NCBI RefSeq assembly: GCF_021538675.1
Contig: NZ_JAJUKH010000007.1
Coordinates: 1 to 64,000, forward strand
Length of the DNA: 64,000 nucleotides
Source: Paenarthrobacter sp. AR 02
GTDB lineage: Bacteria; Actinomycetota; Actinomycetes; Actinomycetales; Micrococcaceae
Direction: 5' to 3'
Shown: one piece after another, positions 50,070 through 63,481 of the stretch
Position numbering within the stretch: position 1 is the stretch's first letter
Layout: each line of letters begins with the position of its first letter
Position numbers and translations under genes: made by a program
Notes under the pieces: model-generated
Databases searched by the model: none
Told to the model about the DNA's origin: nothing
What the model saw: the letters and a program-made list of their open reading frames with translations, nothing else

Positions 50070-52163
50070 TTAAAGTACGTCCACGCCGTCCAGACGGACT
50101 TGCACAGGTCCGGACGTGCGCTTGGCGGCGCTGGCGGCCTTCACGGCGCGCATGGCACGGGTGGCCGCGGCTGCGTCCGCGTAGGGAATGAAGTAAAGCG
50201 TCCTGACATCGGCATCATCCGCTGGTGACTGCGCGATTCCTGTAAGCGCCTGAAGGGGCGCCGGCCCGGCGCTGCGGAGCCTGCTGCCTGACGGCAGCGC
50301 CGCATTCGCCTCGAAAGCTTGCGAGAAGTGTCCGACGTCGGCCCTCCCGCCGGTGATGGAGGCGACCCGTACCGCCGGGGGCAACTGCAGTTCCTTCCGT
50401 AGTGCCAGCTCGCGCGAGGCGTATCCCGGGCCGTCCCAACGCAGCAACGCACCGGTCGCGGCGGTATCGTCCGCCGTGATCACCACGAGTCCGCCCTGGC
50501 TTGCGGGCTTGACGAGCGCAGCAGCGTTGAACCAGCGCCTGACAGTGTCCTCGCCTGCCCGGAGGTTCTCGCGCCGGAGCAACGAGTTTCCGTCCAGCAG
50601 CAAGGCCGCAGCGTAGCCGTGGGCAGCGACCGGCTCAGCCCCGACAGTTGCCACTACCAAGGCCGGAGCATCAGGCACCGTCGCTTTGATGTGCTCACCC
50701 GAGGAAGTCACCACCGCCTTGCCCGGGAAGGCTCGCCCGAGTTCCTCCGCAGTCCGCATCACACCCACAGCGCCACGCCGGAGCCGGGTTCCGCTGCAAT
50801 GGCTACAGCGCCACTGAGGTGCCGGCGTCGAGCACCAGCGGCACGCAGGAATGGCCGATCCGCTGGATACCGCCAACGGCCCTTGGCAGGCGTTGCAGCG
50901 GGCAAGTTCACGGCACGTCTCGCACACCAACGACGGTGCATAGCCGGCCCTGGCAACCTGTACCAGGACCGGACCCCGTTCCAGGCCTTCCTTCGCCGCG
51001 CGCCACGCGGCCCCGGGCAGGCGGGCAATGCGTGCCAAGGGATCCCGTTCCTGCTCAAAACTGTCCGCCGTGTTGAGCACCCGGGGAACCGTCGAACGGA
51101 CCACGGATCGTGGTGCCTCAATGGGTACCGCCCACTGCATCTCGACGAGGCGTTGGAGTTCAGTACTGCGGCTGTGCGATGCCAGGAGGCAGGCGGCAGC
51201 CTCCTGTTCGGCACGCAGCAGCAGGACCTCCCGGGTGTGTGCGTAGGGTGTCCGTTGTTCGATGTGCAGGTCATCGCCGTCGTCCCAGCACACCACAAGG
51301 CCCAGATTCTGCACAGGGGCGTAGGCGGCTGAACGCGTGCCTATTGCCACTCCCGCCGAACCAGTCAGCAGCCGAAGGAAGTTCCGGTAGCGGGGCGTCT
51401 GGCCGTCGTCCGCGGTGAGCCGGGCGACGTCCGACTGAGGCAAGACATTCTCCAGCGCCGCTTCAACCCGTTCCAGGTCCCGGTAGTCGGGTACGACCAC
51501 CACGGCGCCCCGGCCCGAGGAGCGGACAGCCGCGACCGCGGAAGCGACAAGCGCCGGCCATCCGTTGGGACCGAATCCCTGCAAGGCGGTCAGGACAGCC
51601 TTGGGTGTACCGCCACTGGCCAAGTGCTGCACGTACGCTGCACCGTTGGTGTATCCCTTCCAGCCATCGGCCGGGCCGGAAGCCAGCTCAGGGGTCCCTG
51701 CCGCTGCCAGCTCGCCGGCGAGCAATTCTTTCTCCACTTTGGCGACCCTGGGCGGGACAGCAGTCCGGAGGACGTCGCTGAGCGTACCTGCATACCGGGA
51801 AGCGACATTGCCGGCCAGCTCCGCGATGGCCGGAGTCAGGACGGCCACCGGGGAGACGACTTTGTGGAGGGTCGCCAGGGAGTGGGAGCCCTCCGAATCC
51901 GCGCGGCGTTCTACGATGTACCCGTTCAGCTCCTGGCCATTGAACTTGACCTTGACGCGAACGCCGGGAACAGCCACGTCAGCAAGTTCCGCGGGCACGC
52001 TGTAGTCGAATGGCCTGTCCAAATGTGGCAACGAGGATTCAAGCACTACCCGTGCCACGGGGTTCTCCGCGGCGAGGGGCGGCCCGTTGACAGGTGCCCG
52101 CTCTGGAAAACCCTGCAGCAGTGAAGGCTGCAGCAACGAGGGCTGGGTTTCGAATCCTGCCAC
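50070..52163 (-). CDS. priA: Primosomal protein PriA, actinobacterial form without helicase motifs
   Basis: Replication restart factor of about 697 residues. I prefer the GTG at 52163 for the GGAGG about eight bases upstream; an ATG at 52193 lacks such a site. The N-terminal DNA-binding domain is intact (RVVLESSLPHLDRPFDYSVP). The helicase region has no Walker A: the slot reads GFGPNGWPAL, and the DExH slot reads WDDGD. The zinc region keeps its eight cysteines (CETCRELARCNAC, CRWCSTPAPQWRCSHC). Probably a structural loader, not a helicase. Confidence 0.92.
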   Translation of the reverse strand: MAGFETQPSLLQPSLLQGFPERAPVNGPPLAAENPVARVVLESSLPHLDRPFDYSVPAELADVAVPGVRVKVKFNGQELNGYIVERRADSEGSHSLATLHKVVSPVAVLTPAIAELAGNVASRYAGTLSDVLRTAVPPRVAKVEKELLAGELAAAGTPELASGPADGWKGYTNGAAYVQHLASGGTPKAVLTALQGFGPNGWPALVASAVAAVRSSGRGAVVVVPDYRDLERVEAALENVLPQSDVARLTADDGQTPRYRNFLRLLTGSAGVAIGTRSAAYAPVQNLGLVVCWDDGDDLHIEQRTPYAHTREVLLLRAEQEAAACLLASHSRSTELQRLVEMQWAVPIEAPRSVVRSTVPRVLNTADSFEQERDPLARIARLPGAAWRAAKEGLERGPVLVQVARAGYAPSLVCETCRELARCNACQGPLAVSSGSAIPACRWCSTPAPQWRCSHCSGTRLRRGAVGVMRTAEELGRAFPGKAVVTSSGEHIKATVPDAPALVVATVGAEPVAAHGYAAALLLDGNSLLRRENLRAGEDTVRRWFNAAALVKPASQGGLVVITADDTAATGALLRWDGPGYASRELALRKELQLPPAVRVASITGGRADVGHFSQAFEANAALPSGSRLRSAGPAPLQALTGIAQSPADDADVRTLYFIPYADAAAATRAMRAVKAASAAKRTSGPVQVRLDGVDVL

Positions 52164-52217
52164 GCACTTCACCTCCACCTCACCATTGGACATCCACGAA
52201 TATCGTCAACGCAGAAT

Positions 52218-52246
52218 GCCCGCAGCGGGATTGACCCGCTGCGGGC
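52218..52246 (-). terminator. Terminator downstream of metK
   Basis: GCCCGCAGCGGG (52218-52229), five-base loop, CCCGCTGCGGGC (52235-52246): a perfect 12-bp stem between the metK stop and priA. No T-run of note; strong stem only. It would limit read-through from metK into priA. Confidence 0.7.
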
Positions 52247-52321
52247 ATCTCTCCGGCTTCAGCAAACCATGGGGCACCGACAAAGTTGTAACCCGTGCCC
52301 AGGCCGCGCAAAGCAAAAGGA

Positions 52322-53551
52322 TCAGGCGTTGAAGTATTCCTTCAGGTCATCAACCCGGTCCAGCCGCTCCCACGTGAAGTCGGGGTCGTCGCGGCCGAAG
52401 TGGCCGTGCGCCGCCGTCTTGGCGTAAATGGGGCGCTTCAGGTCAAGGGCGTCAATGATGGCCCGGGGACGCAGGTCGAAGAGTTCCGTGATGGCCTCGC
52501 TGATACGGGCCGGATCAACGGTTTCCGTGCCAAAGGTTTCCACGTACGTTCCAACGGGTCGGGCCTGGCCGATGGCGTAGGCGATCTGGATCTCGGCACG
52601 CTTGGCCAGTCCGGCGGCGACAACGTTCTTGGCGACCCACCGCATGGCGTACGCAGCCGAACGGTCCACCTTCGACGGATCCTTCCCGGAGAACGCTCCA
52701 CCGCCGTGCCGGGAGAATCCGCCGTACGTATCAACGATGATTTTGCGGCCGGTAAGGCCGGCGTCTCCTACCGGGCCGCCGATCACGAAGGCACCGGCGG
52801 GGTTCAGGATGTTGGCAGTGTGCGCGATATCCAGGTTGGACGCGGACAACACGGGGTCGATCACGTAGCTGGCGAGATCCGCACGGAGCTGCTCCAGGCT
52901 CGCTTCCTCGGCATGCTGGCTGGAGATGACCACTGTTTCCACAGAAACGGGCCGGTCGCCGTCGTAACCTACCGTGACCTGGGTCTTGCCGTCGGGGCGG
53001 AGGTACGCGAGCTCGCCGTTCTTGCGGACTTCGGTAAGGCGTTCCGAGAGGCGGTGGGCCAGCCAGATGGGAGTAGGCATGTATGAGGCGGTCTCATCGC
53101 TGGCGTAGCCAAACATGATGCCTTGGTCGCCGGCGCCCTGGAGGTCGTAATCGTCTTCCTGGCGGCCTTCGCGGGCCTCAAGGGAGTTGAAGACGCCACC
53201 GGCGATGTCGTTGGACTGTTGGCCGATGGAGACGGAAACACCGCAGCGGGCGCCATCGAAGCCGTTGGCGGAGGAGTCGTATCCGATACCGAGAATGGTT
53301 TCGCGGACAATCTGCGGGATCTCGACGTAAGCGTCAGTGGTGACCTCACCGGCCACGTGGACCAGGCCAGTGGTGGCCATGGTCTCCACGGCCACGCGGG
53401 ATTCAGGATCCGCGGCCAGCAACGCGTCAAGAATGGAGTCGCTGATCTGGTCGCAGATCTTGTCCGGGTGCCCTTCGGTGACCGACTCTGAGGTGAAGAG
53501 CCGGAGCTTGGACGGGGTGCCATGGTGTTCATGGTGCAGCGGTAAAGTCAC
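52322..53551 (-). CDS. metK: S-adenosylmethionine synthetase
   Basis: Makes SAM from methionine and ATP, 409 residues. Signature motifs are [25 protein letters not shown] and [19 protein letters not shown] start with AAGG upstream. Part of the core block mihF-gmk-rpoZ-coaBC-metK-priA. The 76-base gap to coaBC shows no SAM-riboswitch-like structure to my eye. Confidence 0.98.
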   Translation of the reverse strand: MTLPLHHEHHGTPSKLRLFTSESVTEGHPDKICDQISDSILDALLAADPESRVAVETMATTGLVHVAGEVTTDAYVEIPQIVRETILGIGYDSSANGFDGARCGVSVSIGQQSNDIAGGVFNSLEAREGRQEDDYDLQGAGDQGIMFGYASDETASYMPTPIWLAHRLSERLTEVRKNGELAYLRPDGKTQVTVGYDGDRPVSVETVVISSQHAEEASLEQLRADLASYVIDPVLSASNLDIAHTANILNPAGAFVIGGPVGDAGLTGRKIIVDTYGGFSRHGGGAFSGKDPSKVDRSAAYAMRWVAKNVVAAGLAKRAEIQIAYAIGQARPVGTYVETFGTETVDPARISEAITELFDLRPRAIIDALDLKRPIYAKTAAHGHFGRDDPDFTWERLDRVDDLKEYFNA

Positions 53552-53627
53552 TCGTCCACCTTACTGGGTTGCGGGACAGCGGAAACTTCCGTGTGTCCCT
53601 TTGCTAAGAATTCGGGTGTGGGTTCGG

Positions 53628-54875
53628 TTACACAGCGGGAAAAACCCGTGCAAGCTCGGCGCCCACCCGGTCGATCACGGCGGCCGCAACGTCGGCCTTG
53701 GAGCCTGCGGCGGACTCCGGTTCTGCCCCGTGGCCTGAAAGGATGACGACGGAGTTGTCGTCCTGGCCAAACACACGACCGATGCCAACATGGTTGACTA
53801 CCAGGAGGTCGCAGCCCTTGCGCTTGAGCTTGGCTGTCGCGTGCTCCAGGACGTCTCCTTGGGCATCGCCCGTTTCGGCCGCGAAGCCCACGATCAACTG
53901 TTTGCCACCTTCGGCGTTCCGCCGTTCAACGAGCTCGTGCAGGATATCCGGGTTCCGGACCAGGTGCACCAACGGTGCGTCCTCGCCGTCGACCTTCTTG
54001 ATCTTGGTGTCTGAAACTTCCGCCGGACGGAAGTCCGCCACAGCCGCCGCCATAATCACGACGTCGGAATCGGCCGCCGCTTTCAGCGCCGCTTCCCGCA
54101 ACTCCAAAGCAGACTCAACGCGGACAAGCTCGACGCCGGCCGGCGGCTCGACGTCCATATGGGCCGCAAGGAAACGGACAGTGGCTCCGGCGGACAGCGC
54201 GGCAGCGGCCAGGGCCGCGCCTTGCTTTCCTGACGAGCGGTTGCCCAGGAAGCGCACCGGATCCAAGGCCTCCCTGGTTCCGCCGGCGGAGATGGTCACG
54301 ACGCGTCCGGCAAGGACGCCGGGGTGGCTGCCTTGAACTACAGGGGATTCCGCGCCGGCCAGCGCCATGGCAGCTGCGAAGATCGCTTCAGGTTCCGGCA
54401 GGCGGCCCGGACCCGAGTCTGCACCGGTGAGGCGCCCGGAGGCAGGCTCAAGGACTGTGACGCCGCGGCTGCGCAGCGTCTCCACGTTGGCCTGGGTTGC
54501 GGCGTGTTGCCACATTTCCGTGTGCATGGCCGGAGCAAAGAGGACAGGCCCGTGGGCCATGAGGAGCGTGTTGGTAAGGAGGTCGCCCGCCTGTCCGGTG
54601 GCTGCCTTCGCCAGGAGGTCGGCCGTGGCCGGAGCAACGACAATCAGGTCCGCCTCATGCCCCAGCCGGACATGGTTGACCTTCTCCACGTCGTCAAAGA
54701 CGCTGTTGCTCACCGGATTGCCCGAGAGGGCCTCCCATGTAGCCACACCAACAAAGCGGGTCGCCGCTTCGGTGGGAATGACTGTCACCTTGTGACCGGC
54801 TTCAGTAAAAAGCCGGAGGAGCGATGCAACCTTGTAGGCTGCGATCCCTCCCCCGACTCCGAGGACTATGCGCAC
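53628..54875 (-). CDS. coaBC: Bifunctional phosphopantothenoylcysteine decarboxylase/synthase
   Basis: Two steps of coenzyme A synthesis, 415 residues. The CoaC flavoprotein half (about 1-185) has GVGGGIAAYK, the catalytic His region VNHVRLGHEADLIVVAPATA and PAMHTEMW. The CoaB half has VTISAGGTREALDPVRFLGN and SSGKQGAALA, with KKVDGEDAPLVHL further on. Follows rpoZ by 27 bases. Confidence 0.97.
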   Translation of the reverse strand: MRIVLGVGGGIAAYKVASLLRLFTEAGHKVTVIPTEAATRFVGVATWEALSGNPVSNSVFDDVEKVNHVRLGHEADLIVVAPATADLLAKAATGQAGDLLTNTLLMAHGPVLFAPAMHTEMWQHAATQANVETLRSRGVTVLEPASGRLTGADSGPGRLPEPEAIFAAAMALAGAESPVVQGSHPGVLAGRVVTISAGGTREALDPVRFLGNRSSGKQGAALAAAALSAGATVRFLAAHMDVEPPAGVELVRVESALELREAALKAAADSDVVIMAAAVADFRPAEVSDTKIKKVDGEDAPLVHLVRNPDILHELVERRNAEGGKQLIVGFAAETGDAQGDVLEHATAKLKRKGCDLLVVNHVGIGRVFGQDDNSVVILSGHGAEPESAAGSKADVAAAVIDRVGAELARVFPAV

Positions 54876-54902
54876 GTGACCTCCGTCAACAGGCAGCCTG
54901 TT

Positions 54903-55163
54903 TTATTCTGCGGGCTCGATCGGCGTGGAGACCAGGAGGCCTTCGTTGATCTCGCGCAGGGCGATCGACAGCGACTTTTCGTTCAGCTTGGTGTCGACCA
55001 GCGGGCCAACGTACTCGAAGAGACCCTCGTGCAGCTGGGCGTAGTACGCGTTGATCTGGCGGGCACGCTTGGCGCCGAAGATCACCAGGCCGTACTTGGA
55101 ATCGGCAGCCTCAAGCAGCGAATCGATCGGCGGGTTGATGATGCCTTCAAGGTTCGTGGACAC
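54903..55163 (-). CDS. rpoZ: RNA polymerase omega subunit
   Basis: Small RNA polymerase assembly subunit, 86 residues from the GTG at 55163 with GGAG five bases upstream. Family signature: [20 protein letters not shown], then [11 protein letters not shown]. The longer open frame overlaps gmk and is rejected. Sits between gmk and coaBC, as in most actinobacteria. Confidence 0.97.
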   Translation of the reverse strand: MSTNLEGIINPPIDSLLEAADSKYGLVIFGAKRARQINAYYAQLHEGLFEYVGPLVDTKLNEKSLSIALREINEGLLVSTPIEPAE

Positions 55164-55203
55164 GAATTCTCCAAATTCTAGCGGGCCAACAAATGCAGGC
55201 GCT

Positions 55204-55776
55204 TTAGCGCCCGTGCGGGGTAAGCCCCATGAGTGAAACAAGCTCGTCCGCTGCCCGGCGAACGTCGTCATTGATGACGGTGTGGTCAAACTCCGGTTCA
55301 GCAGCAAGTTCCAGTTTAGCGGTTTCCAGCCTGCGCTGCTGTTCCTCGGGGGTTTCGGTGCCCCGGCCCACCAGCCGACGCACCATTTCATCCCAGCTCG
55401 GCGGGGCCAGGAACACGAAATTGGCGTCAGGGACTGCCTCTTTCACCTGCCGGGCACCCTGCAGGTCGATCTCGAGCAACACCGACTTCCCTTCGGCAAT
55501 CGCTGCATTCACCGTGCTGCGGAGGGTTCCGTACCGGTTGCACCCGTGGACAACAGCCCATTCGAGAAGTTCACCCGCTGCAACCAGGTCATCAAATTCT
55601 TCAGCGGTCTTGAAGAAGTAGTGGACGCCGTCCTGCTCTCCCGGACGGGCGGCCCGGGTAGTTGCCGAGACTGAGAGCCAGACCTCCGGATAGTTGTCCC
55701 TGATGTAGGTTGAAACGGTTCCCTTGCCAACGGCAGTGGGGCCTGCAAGGACAGTCAGTCCAGGATTCTTGCTCAC
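55204..55776 (-). CDS. gmk: Guanylate kinase
   Basis: Phosphorylates GMP to GDP, 190 residues. The P loop is [12 protein letters not shown], where Ala replaces the more common Ser/Gly. GMP-binding residues are in [19 protein letters not shown]. The catalytic lid is [22 protein letters not shown] start with AAGGAA upstream. Stop lies 22 bases past nothing but spacer from mihF. Confidence 0.97.
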   Translation of the reverse strand: MSKNPGLTVLAGPTAVGKGTVSTYIRDNYPEVWLSVSATTRAARPGEQDGVHYFFKTAEEFDDLVAAGELLEWAVVHGCNRYGTLRSTVNAAIAEGKSVLLEIDLQGARQVKEAVPDANFVFLAPPSWDEMVRRLVGRGTETPEEQQRRLETAKLELAAEPEFDHTVINDDVRRAADELVSLMGLTPHGR

Positions 55777-55797
55777 GGATTCCTTCGGGGAGATGCG

Positions 55798-56124
55798 TCA
55801 AACGCTTTGCTGGGTATCCATAAAATCTACCAGCGCCCGGGCCTGGTGAATTCCCAGCCCCCTGATCCGCCGGGATCCGGCGATTCCAATCTCCGCCATG
55901 ATCCCGGCGGCCCTGACGGGTCCAATACCCGGCAGGGCCTCCAGCAATTCCACGACCCGCATGCGGGCTATCGCCTCATCGGTGGTGCCCGACGAGATCA
56001 GCTCGGCAATGCTCAGCTCACCGCGCTTGAGCCTTTCCTTGGCTGCCGCACGCACGGCACGTGCCTTGGCAGCCTTTTCAAGGGCATCGGAACGTTCCTG
56101 CGGTGTCAGCTCTTTAAGGCCCAC
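55798..56124 (-). CDS. mihF: Actinobacterial integration host factor (mIHF)
   Basis: Small nucleoid-associated DNA-binding protein, about 108 residues, not related to the HU/IHF fold. It has an N-terminal helix (LTPQERSDALEKAAKAR), a central KERLKRGE and a helix-two-turn-helix/H2TH-like part (LLEALPGIGPVRAAGIMAEI), ending with RRIRGLGIHQARALVDF. I prefer the GTG at 56124 (AGGGG seven bases upstream) over the TTG at 56130. A CRP-type site lies 26 bases upstream. Confidence 0.94.
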   Translation of the reverse strand: MGLKELTPQERSDALEKAAKARAVRAAAKERLKRGELSIAELISSGTTDEAIARMRVVELLEALPGIGPVRAAGIMAEIGIAGSRRIRGLGIHQARALVDFMDTQQSV

Positions 56125-56149
56125 TGCCAAACCCCTGTCAGATCGAGAT

Positions 56150-56165
56150 TGTGATCCAGATCACG
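56150..56165. promoter_or_regulatory. CRP/GlxR-type operator upstream of mihF
   Basis: TGTGA-TCCAGA-TCACG: matches the CRP-family consensus TGTGA-N6-TCACA in nine of ten conserved bases, with symmetric GTGATC/GATCAC halves. It sits in the 97-base gap between pyrF and mihF. Confidence 0.6.
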
Positions 56166-56221
56166 CGGACTGATCCTGAACCTACCGGCAGGGGCCCGGT
56201 TGCGCAATGCAGCCAGGCAAC

Positions 56222-57089
56222 TTACTCGGAACGGAGCCCATCCCTGGTCTGCTCGGTAGCAGCCCGCAAGGCCGTAACCGAGGGTCCAGCGGCCAGGATT
56301 CCCCGGCTTGATGTCGCGAGGACAGTCGGATACGCGGCCCCAAAAGTGGCACGGAGATCGGCGGGGGTAGCGCCCTGGGCACCGAGTCCCGGGGCCAGGA
56401 TGGCACCACGGACCGGACCGAGGTCGATGTCGAGGTCCTCCAACGCCGAACCAATGGTGGCACCCACCACCAGGCCAACCGAACCCAGTACCCCGTCATA
56501 GCGCGCGTTCTCCGCGGCGGCCTCGGCCACAATGCGCCGGGCAACGGAATCAGCGCCGCCAACATGCTGGACGGACTTGCCCTCAGGGTTGGATGTTAAC
56601 GCGAGCACAAACACTCCCCTGCCGTATTGGGCGGCGAGATCCAGCGCCGGACGCAGCGACTCAAAGCCCAGGTATGGGCTCAAGGTCACAGAGTCCGCGG
56701 CCAGCGATGACCCGTCCCGCAGCCAGGCATCGGCGTAGGCAGCCATCGTGGAGCCAATATCACCACGCTTGGCGTCAGCGATGCTCAGGACACCCGCATC
56801 CGAGGATGCGGCCAGGGTGCGCTCCAGCACTGCCATGCCGGCAGAGCCGTGCCGCTCGTACAGTGCCACTTGCGGCTTCACCGCGGCAGCGAGGGAACCC
56901 ACGGCCTCCACCACCGTCAGCGAAAAGCGTTCCAGCCCGGCGGCGTCGTCGTTCAGTCCCCACTCAGCAAGGAGCTGCGGGTGCGGGTCGATCCCGACGC
57001 ACAGCGGACCGCGGGCCGTCATGGCGGCAGCCAGCCGGGAGCCGAACGACTCCCGGACCGGCTGCTGTTCCACGTGTGGCGAAGCAGAC

Positions 57090-57097
<8 letters not shown>
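56222..57097 (-). CDS. pyrF: Orotidine-5'-phosphate decarboxylase
   Basis: Last step to UMP, 291 residues, the longer class found in actinobacteria. The catalytic motif is [14 protein letters not shown] (Lys and Asp). [16 protein letters not shown] near the start and [16 protein letters not shown] near the end are typical. Its ATG overlaps the carB stop by eight bases. Last gene of the pyr operon. Confidence 0.97.
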
Positions 57098-60397
<3,300 letters not shown>

Positions 60398-60398
<1 letters not shown>

Positions 60399-61630
60399 TA
60401 CTTCTTGTCCTCAGTCTTGGAGTCGTTGGAGTCGTTGGAGTTTTCGCCTGTGGCCTGGGACTTGGTGTCGGCCATGAGGTCGATGAAGCGGTCAAAGAGG
60501 TAGGCGGCATCGTGCGGGCCAGCGGCGGCTTCGGGGTGGTACTGGACCGAGAACGCGGGGATGTCCAGGCAGGCGAGCCCTTCAACGACGTCGTCGTTCA
60601 GGGAAACGTGGCTGACTTCAACGCGGCCGTAGCGCTCTTCCGGTGCCACCGTGGCGCCGTTCAGCGGCGCGTCGACGGCAAAGCCGTGGTTCTGGGAGGT
60701 GATCTCCACCTTGCCCGTGCGGCGGTCCATGACGGGCTGGTTGATGCCGCGGTGGCCGTAACGGAGCTTGTACGTACCGAATCCGAGGGCGCGGCCGAGG
60801 ATCTGGTTGCCGAAGCAGATACCGAAGTACGGCAGCTTCTCGTCCAGCACCGAACGCAGGAGCTTCACCTGGTGATCGGCCGTCGCGGGGTCGCCCGGGC
60901 CGTTGGACATGAAGAAACCGTCGGGCTTGACCGCGTTGACGTCCTCCACGGTAGACGTTGCCGGGAGGACGTGGACGCGCACGCCACGCTCGGCAAAGCG
61001 GACCGGGGTCATGGCCTTGATGCCCAGGTCCACAGCGGCGATGGAGAACCGCGGTTCGCCTTCCCAACCGTGGTCCTTGGGCTCAACAACGTAGGCCTCA
61101 TCGATGGAGACTTCCTCGGCCAGGGCCGCGCCTTCCATCGGAGCACTCGCCAGGACTGCGTCCAGCAGCTCCTTGTCCGAGGCCTGGGCGGCTTCGCCGG
61201 AGAAGATGCCTGCGCGCATGGTCTTGTGCTCGCGGAGGTGGCGGGTGATGGCGCGGGTGTCCACGCCCTGGATGCCGACAACACCCTGCTCCGTCAGTTC
61301 GTCATCCAGCGAACGCTCGGAGCGCCAGTTGGAGGGTCGGCGTGCGGCGTCGCGCACAATGTACCCGGCCACCCAGATGCGGCGGGACTCGGCATCTTCA
61401 CTGTTGACGCCCGTGTTGCCGATGTGCGGGGCGGTCTGGACGACCAGCTGACGCGCGTAAGAAGGGTCGGTAATGGTTTCCTGGTAACCGGTCATGCCGG
61501 TGGCGAATACCGCTTCACCGAGCGCGGTCCCCTGGGCGCCGTAGCTGCGGCCGCGGAACATGCGGCCGTCTTCGAGCACCAGCACTGCTGCTGAGGAGGT
61601 GGGGGTGGTGGCTGCTTTACTATCCGTCAC
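60398..61630 (-). CDS. carA: Carbamoyl phosphate synthase small subunit
   Basis: Glutaminase subunit giving ammonia to CarB, about 410 residues. The N-terminal CPSase_sm domain is followed by a class I amidotransferase domain with catalytic Cys in [13 protein letters not shown] and the His in [14 protein letters not shown] choose the GTG at 61630 because GGAAAG lies seven bases before it and it follows the previous stop by four bases. An ATG at 61654 is the alternative. The C-terminal tail is Ser/Asp/Lys-rich. Confidence 0.96.
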
Positions 61631-61634
61631 TTTA

Positions 61635-62156
61635 TTACTTTCCACTATCGGCATCTGCCTGAGGGGCTGCGGAGATCAATTCCTGGAGGGCTTCGAGGAG
61701 GAGCTGCTTGTCGGCTGCGTGCCTGGACCGGAAACCGGTGTCCAGTTCGCGGGTGCCCAGTTTCCAGCTGATGACCACGAGTCCGTCCTTTTCGACGAAC
61801 TTCCCGGTCATGCCGTCTGCTGTGTGGCTGTCCTGCACAGCCGAGCGCGGGATAAAGACCGGGGCGGCGCCGGATCGGTCAAACAGCACGCCTTCGGCGT
61901 GAATGCTCAGTTCCGCATTGGTCCGGATGCCCAGGCCCTGAACGGCGATTCGGTCCAGCCAGTCGCCCGCGGTCGTGGTGGCCACGTATTGGCCATCTGC
62001 GACGACGGTGGCAGGGGTCAGCTGCTCCGGAACCTCGGGGAGGCGTTCGACGTCGGCTTGTCGCCTCAGTCGGTTCCGCCAACCCAGCCAGAGCATCGCC
62101 AGCACGACGGCGATCAACGGAACCGTGATGAGCACGGTCAATGTCTGGTTGTCCAT
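61635..62156 (-). CDS. Small membrane-anchored PH-like domain protein in the pyr operon
   Basis: 173 residues: one membrane helix at about 7-25, a short linker and a beta-rich domain (about 50-160) resembling bacterial PH-like domains ([34 protein letters not shown] in outline, given as positions 100-133). Function unknown. It overlaps pyrC by one base and is four bases from carA, so it is co-translated with the pyrimidine enzymes. I recall the same gene in this place in other actinobacteria, which points to a linked role. Confidence 0.82.
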   Translation of the reverse strand: MDNQTLTVLITVPLIAVVLAMLWLGWRNRLRRQADVERLPEVPEQLTPATVVADGQYVATTTAGDWLDRIAVQGLGIRTNAELSIHAEGVLFDRSGAAPVFIPRSAVQDSHTADGMTGKFVEKDGLVVISWKLGTRELDTGFRSRHAADKQLLLEALQELISAAPQADADSGK

Positions 62157-63481
62157 CAGTTACCGCTGACTGCAGGGTAGCGGTACGGGGTGTTGAGTTT
62201 GCCGTCGAGGACAGTGGGGTGGCCCTTGAAGAATGTCGCCACCACTGAACCGGGCAGCTCTTTGCCCTTGAACGGTGAATTGCGGCCCATGGTTGCCATT
62301 TTATGGGGGTCGACGGTCCAACGCGCAGCCGGGTCCACCAAGATGACGTTGGCGGGCTCCCCGACGTCCAATGGGCGCCCTTGGTCGGCAACGCGTCCGA
62401 TCACGGCCGGAGTGAACGAGGTAACCCTGGCGAAGTCTGCCCACGACATGAGGCCGGTTTCGATCATGGTTTCCTGCACCACCGAGAGCGCGGTCTCCAG
62501 GCCGGTCATGCCCATGGCTGCCTGTGCCCATTCACACTCTTTGTGCTCACTGGGGTGCGGAGCGTGGTCGGTGCCCACGACGTCGATGGTGCCATCGGCG
62601 AGGCCCTCGCGCAGCGCCTGCACATCAGCGTCCGTGCGGAGCGGCGGATTGACCTTGTACACGGGATCGTAGCTGCGGACCAGTTCGTCGGTCAGGAGCA
62701 GGTGGTGCGGGGTGACTTCAGCGGTGACGTTGATGCCGCGGGCCTTTGCCCAGCGTATTATCTCCACGGAACCGGCGGTGGAGACGTGGCAGACGTGCAG
62801 GCGGGAACCCACATGCTGGGCGAGCAGGACGTCGCGGGCAATGATGCTCTCCTCGGCCACGGCCGGCCACCCTGTCAGCCCCAGCACCGCCGAGACAGCG
62901 CCTTCGTTCATCTGTGCCCCGGCGGTAAGGCGGGGTTCCTGCGCGTGCTGGGCCACGACGCCGTCGAACGCTTTGACGTACTCCAGTGCGCGGCGCATGA
63001 TGACGGGATCGTGGACGCAGATGCCGTCATCGGAGAACATCCGGACCTGGGCGCGTGAGTCCGCCATGGCACCGAGCTCGGCGAGCTGCTCGCCGGCCAG
63101 TCCCACGGTGACCGCGCCGACCGGACGGACGTCAACCCAACCGGACGCACGGCCCAGGCTGTGGACCTGCTCGACGACGCCGGCCGTGTCCGCCACCGGG
63201 TTGCTGTTGGCCATTGCATGCACGGCGGTAAAGCCACCCAGCGCAGCGGCCCGGGTTCCGGTCTCCACGGTTTCAGCGTCCTCGCGGCCCGGTTCGCGGA
63301 GGTGGGTGTGGACATCGACCATGCCCGGCAGCGCGATCAGGCCCTTGCCGTCAACGACCGTGGCGTCGCCGTCCGCGAGGTCCTTCCCGCGTGCTTCGAT
63401 GATGCCGTCGCGGATCAACAGGTCCTCAGGTTCACCGCCGAGGATGGCTGCCCCACGAATCAGGTAGGTGTTCTCTGCCAT
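62156..63481 (-). CDS. pyrC: Dihydroorotase
   Basis: Third pyrimidine step, cyclising carbamoyl aspartate. 441 residues, class I amidohydrolase. The metal site is DVHTHLREPG, the bridging lysine region is replaced as usual by acidic residues, and later histidines are in VCHVSTAG and VTPHHLLL. The catalytic Asp is in GTDHAPHPSEHKE. Overlaps pyrB by one base and the PH-like gene by one base. Confidence 0.97.
   Translation of the reverse strand: MAENTYLIRGAAILGGEPEDLLIRDGIIEARGKDLADGDATVVDGKGLIALPGMVDVHTHLREPGREDAETVETGTRAAALGGFTAVHAMANSNPVADTAGVVEQVHSLGRASGWVDVRPVGAVTVGLAGEQLAELGAMADSRAQVRMFSDDGICVHDPVIMRRALEYVKAFDGVVAQHAQEPRLTAGAQMNEGAVSAVLGLTGWPAVAEESIIARDVLLAQHVGSRLHVCHVSTAGSVEIIRWAKARGINVTAEVTPHHLLLTDELVRSYDPVYKVNPPLRTDADVQALREGLADGTIDVVGTDHAPHPSEHKECEWAQAAMGMTGLETALSVVQETMIETGLMSWADFARVTSFTPAVIGRVADQGRPLDVGEPANVILVDPAARWTVDPHKMATMGRNSPFKGKELPGSVVATFFKGHPTVLDGKLNTPYRYPAVSGN

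Noticed and set aside
53552..53627. Possible SAM riboswitch before metK
   Set aside because: Only 76 bases and no recognisable SAM-I, SAM-II or SAM-IV core or strong stems.
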